Shown here: piece by piece, positions 62,836 to 64,000 of the stretch
Layout of the letters: each line of letters opens with the position of its first letter
Numbering within the stretch: the first letter of the stretch is position 1
NCBI GenBank assembly: GCA_963825415.1
Contig: CAWGTD010000006.1
Coordinates: 930,001-994,000, forward strand
DNA from: BP-464 sp963825415
GTDB lineage: Bacteria > Actinomycetota > Thermoleophilia > Solirubrobacterales > Solirubrobacteraceae
Length of the DNA: 64,000 nt
Direction of reading: 5' to 3'
Notes under the pieces: generated by a model
Seen by the model: only the letters and a program-made list of their open reading frames with translations
The model's database searches: none
Told to the model about the DNA's origin: nothing
Translations under genes and position numbers: made by a program

Positions 62836-63843
62836 CTAGGCCGGCTTGCGGATCCGGTAGGACCCGCCGATACCCGCGTGCATGTCGCCGAGCATCGGGC
62901 GGTGGTTGTAGTCGTAGCGCAGCGACCGCAGGAAGTCGCGGTGCTCGGCCGCCAGGCGCTCGTCGGCGATGGCGCTCGCCCACGACTCCTGCATCGCGCG
63001 CAGCTCGATCTGCGAGAGGTAGCCGCCCAGATAACGAGCCTCGAACCCCGCGGCCTCGAGCAGGCCCACGAACTCCTCACCGGAATAGCAGCGCGCGATC
63101 GGGCACTGCTCGCCGTCGGTGCTGCGCGGGAAGGCCTCCTCGGCCGACAGGCCCGGCCAGCGGCCGTCGCGGACCAGCAGCTCCCAGGCGACCCGCAGAT
63201 GCATCCACACCGAGTCGCGGTTGTAGACCATGATCGTGCCCTCGCCGCCGGGCCGCAGGACGCGATGCAGCTCGCCCAGGATCGCCTCGGGCTCGGAGGT
63301 GTGGTGCAGGACGCCCTGGCTGGAGAGGAAGTCGAACGTCGCGTCGTCGAACGGCAGCGCGGTGCCCGTGTCGCTGAGCTGCACGATCCCCACGCGCTGC
63401 TCGTCGATCCCGTGCAGGGCGAGGCGGTGGCGCGCGAGCCGGATCGCGGTCTGCGACACGTCGACGCCGACGATCCGCCGGGCGGCGCTCCACATGGCGA
63501 AGCCGACGAGGTCGTTGCCCGGGCCGCAGCCGTAGTCGAGGACGACCTCGTCATCGTGCGAGCCGTAGAGCCCGGAGAACTCGCGGAACAGCGGGTACTC
63601 GGCGAAGCGCTTCTCGAGGTAGCGCGCCGATTGGCGGGCGGTGACGAACGGCGCGTCGTTGACCGTGTGCGCGGTCCAGTAGGCATCGACGTCGTTGGCG
63701 GGGCCGCCCGCGCCGCCACCGCGCGGCCGCTGGGTGACACGGCGCTCGCGGGCGCGCATGACCACGCGCCCGACACGGGCCTTGACGTGCGGCCTGAACC
63801 CCAGCCGGGCAAGGGCCTCCGCGAGCTGATCGGCGGTCGCCAT
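62836..63843 (-). CDS. Class I SAM methyltransferase
   Basis: 335 residues from ATG 63843; TAGACT (63859-63854) ends ten bases before it. The N-terminal extension (about 110 residues) contains ARQSARYLEKRFAEYPLFREFSGLYG. Then VVLDYGCGPGNDLVGFA, IVGVDVSQTAIRLARHRL, ALPFDDATFDFLSSQGVLHHTSEPE and LRPGGEGTIMVYNRDSVW. Its layout resembles the 38871 protein. Function: probably O- or C-methylation of a sugar. Confidence 0.82.
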   Translation of the reverse strand: MATADQLAEALARLGFRPHVKARVGRVVMRARERRVTQRPRGGGAGGPANDVDAYWTAHTVNDAPFVTARQSARYLEKRFAEYPLFREFSGLYGSHDDEVVLDYGCGPGNDLVGFAMWSAARRIVGVDVSQTAIRLARHRLALHGIDEQRVGIVQLSDTGTALPFDDATFDFLSSQGVLHHTSEPEAILGELHRVLRPGGEGTIMVYNRDSVWMHLRVAWELLVRDGRWPGLSAEEAFPRSTDGEQCPIARCYSGEEFVGLLEAAGFEARYLGGYLSQIELRAMQESWASAIADERLAAEHRDFLRSLRYDYNHRPMLGDMHAGIGGSYRIRKPA

Positions 63844-63887
63844 GCGGGGCGGCAGTCTAGATACGACCGGGTAGCGTGCAAGGGCGA

Positions 63888-64000
63888 ATGGGACCAAACG
63901 TCCTGGTCGTGCACGTCATGCGCGAGCACCCCTTGCGCTCGACGATCCGCGATCACCTGCACGCCTTCAGGCAATACGGCACGGGCCGTACCGCCTACCT
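63888..64000 (+). CDS. Partial gene, probable glycosyltransferase N-terminus
   Basis: ATG 63888 follows TAGCGT (63872-63877) at ten bases and the frame is open to the right edge (37 full codons). The visible start MGPNVLVVHVMREHPLRSTIRDHLHAFRQYG resembles the first strand and helix of GT-B glycosyltransferases from similar loci, which fits the context. Too little is present for a firm family call. Confidence 0.5.
   Translation, partial: MGPNVLVVHVMREHPLRSTIRDHLHAFRQYGTGRTAY

Noticed and set aside
14297..63843. Secondary-metabolite cluster suggested by FkbM, PhyH, AsnB and many methyltransferases
   Set aside because: No polyketide synthase, NRPS, terpene or RiPP core is present. Exporters, flippases, epimerases and glycosyltransferases dominate, so a surface-glycan locus is the better reading.

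Overview
The window is a high-GC (roughly 70%) stretch of an actinobacterial chromosome. It most resembles the class Thermoleophilia (Solirubrobacterales-like). This is an inference from the tandem collagen-like secreted proteins with an N-terminus of the type RPRHGTVAAYLALFVALGG, from an Rpf-type cell-wall hydrolase behind a c-di-AMP riboswitch, and from TANNNT -10 boxes placed almost directly on start codons.

Layout. Bases 1-11 kb hold housekeeping and stress genes: a hotdog thioesterase (partial), the Rpf-like hydrolase with its riboswitch and a LexA-type box, a small winged-helix protein, a secreted clan-A glycoside hydrolase behind CRP-like palindromes, an ABC exporter, Lon protease with an HspR-like site and palindromic repeats inside its coding sequence, a DUF6351-like secreted hydrolase and heme A synthase. 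At 11-14 kb lie a decayed secreted protein and a flippase.

From about 14 kb to the right edge the window is one large cell-surface glycan locus. It contains two Wzm/Wzt-type ABC export pairs (14.9-16.9 kb and 35.2-37.2 kb), RmlC, two flippases, about ten glycosyltransferases of GT2/GT4/CgeB-like/WsaF-like types, a GtrA and a GtrB-like protein, three large GT39-like and one DUF2142-like membrane protein, four NAD-dependent sugar epimerases, two asparagine synthases, a WbqC protein, two deacetylase-like proteins, a dioxygenase, a cupin, a GNAT acetyltransferase and about twelve methyltransferases. A plausible reading is that sugars are made, amidated, methylated and assembled on lipid carriers, then exported by the two ABC pairs (whose ATPases carry glycan-binding C-terminal domains) and by the flippases. 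The GT39/DUF2142 proteins would add sugars on the outer face. The glycan structures cannot be read from sequence. A divergently transcribed pair of glycosyltransferase genes has been duplicated at 17.5-23.1 kb.

Regulation. About 20 genes carry a TANNNT hexamer ending 6-14 bases before the start codon, which predicts leaderless or near-leaderless mRNAs. At four head-to-head gene pairs the two -10 boxes are one shared symmetrical sequence. Many co-directional genes overlap as ATGA, GTGA, TTGA or TGATG.

Data quality. At least eleven genes are interrupted by single G/C indels that restore a coherent family protein when corrected. The pattern looks more like systematic base-calling error in G/C runs than real decay, except perhaps at 11.3-11.8 kb. 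These genes are described as if corrected, and the indel is stated in each entry. No tRNA, rRNA, CRISPR array, intact transposase or replication origin was seen.
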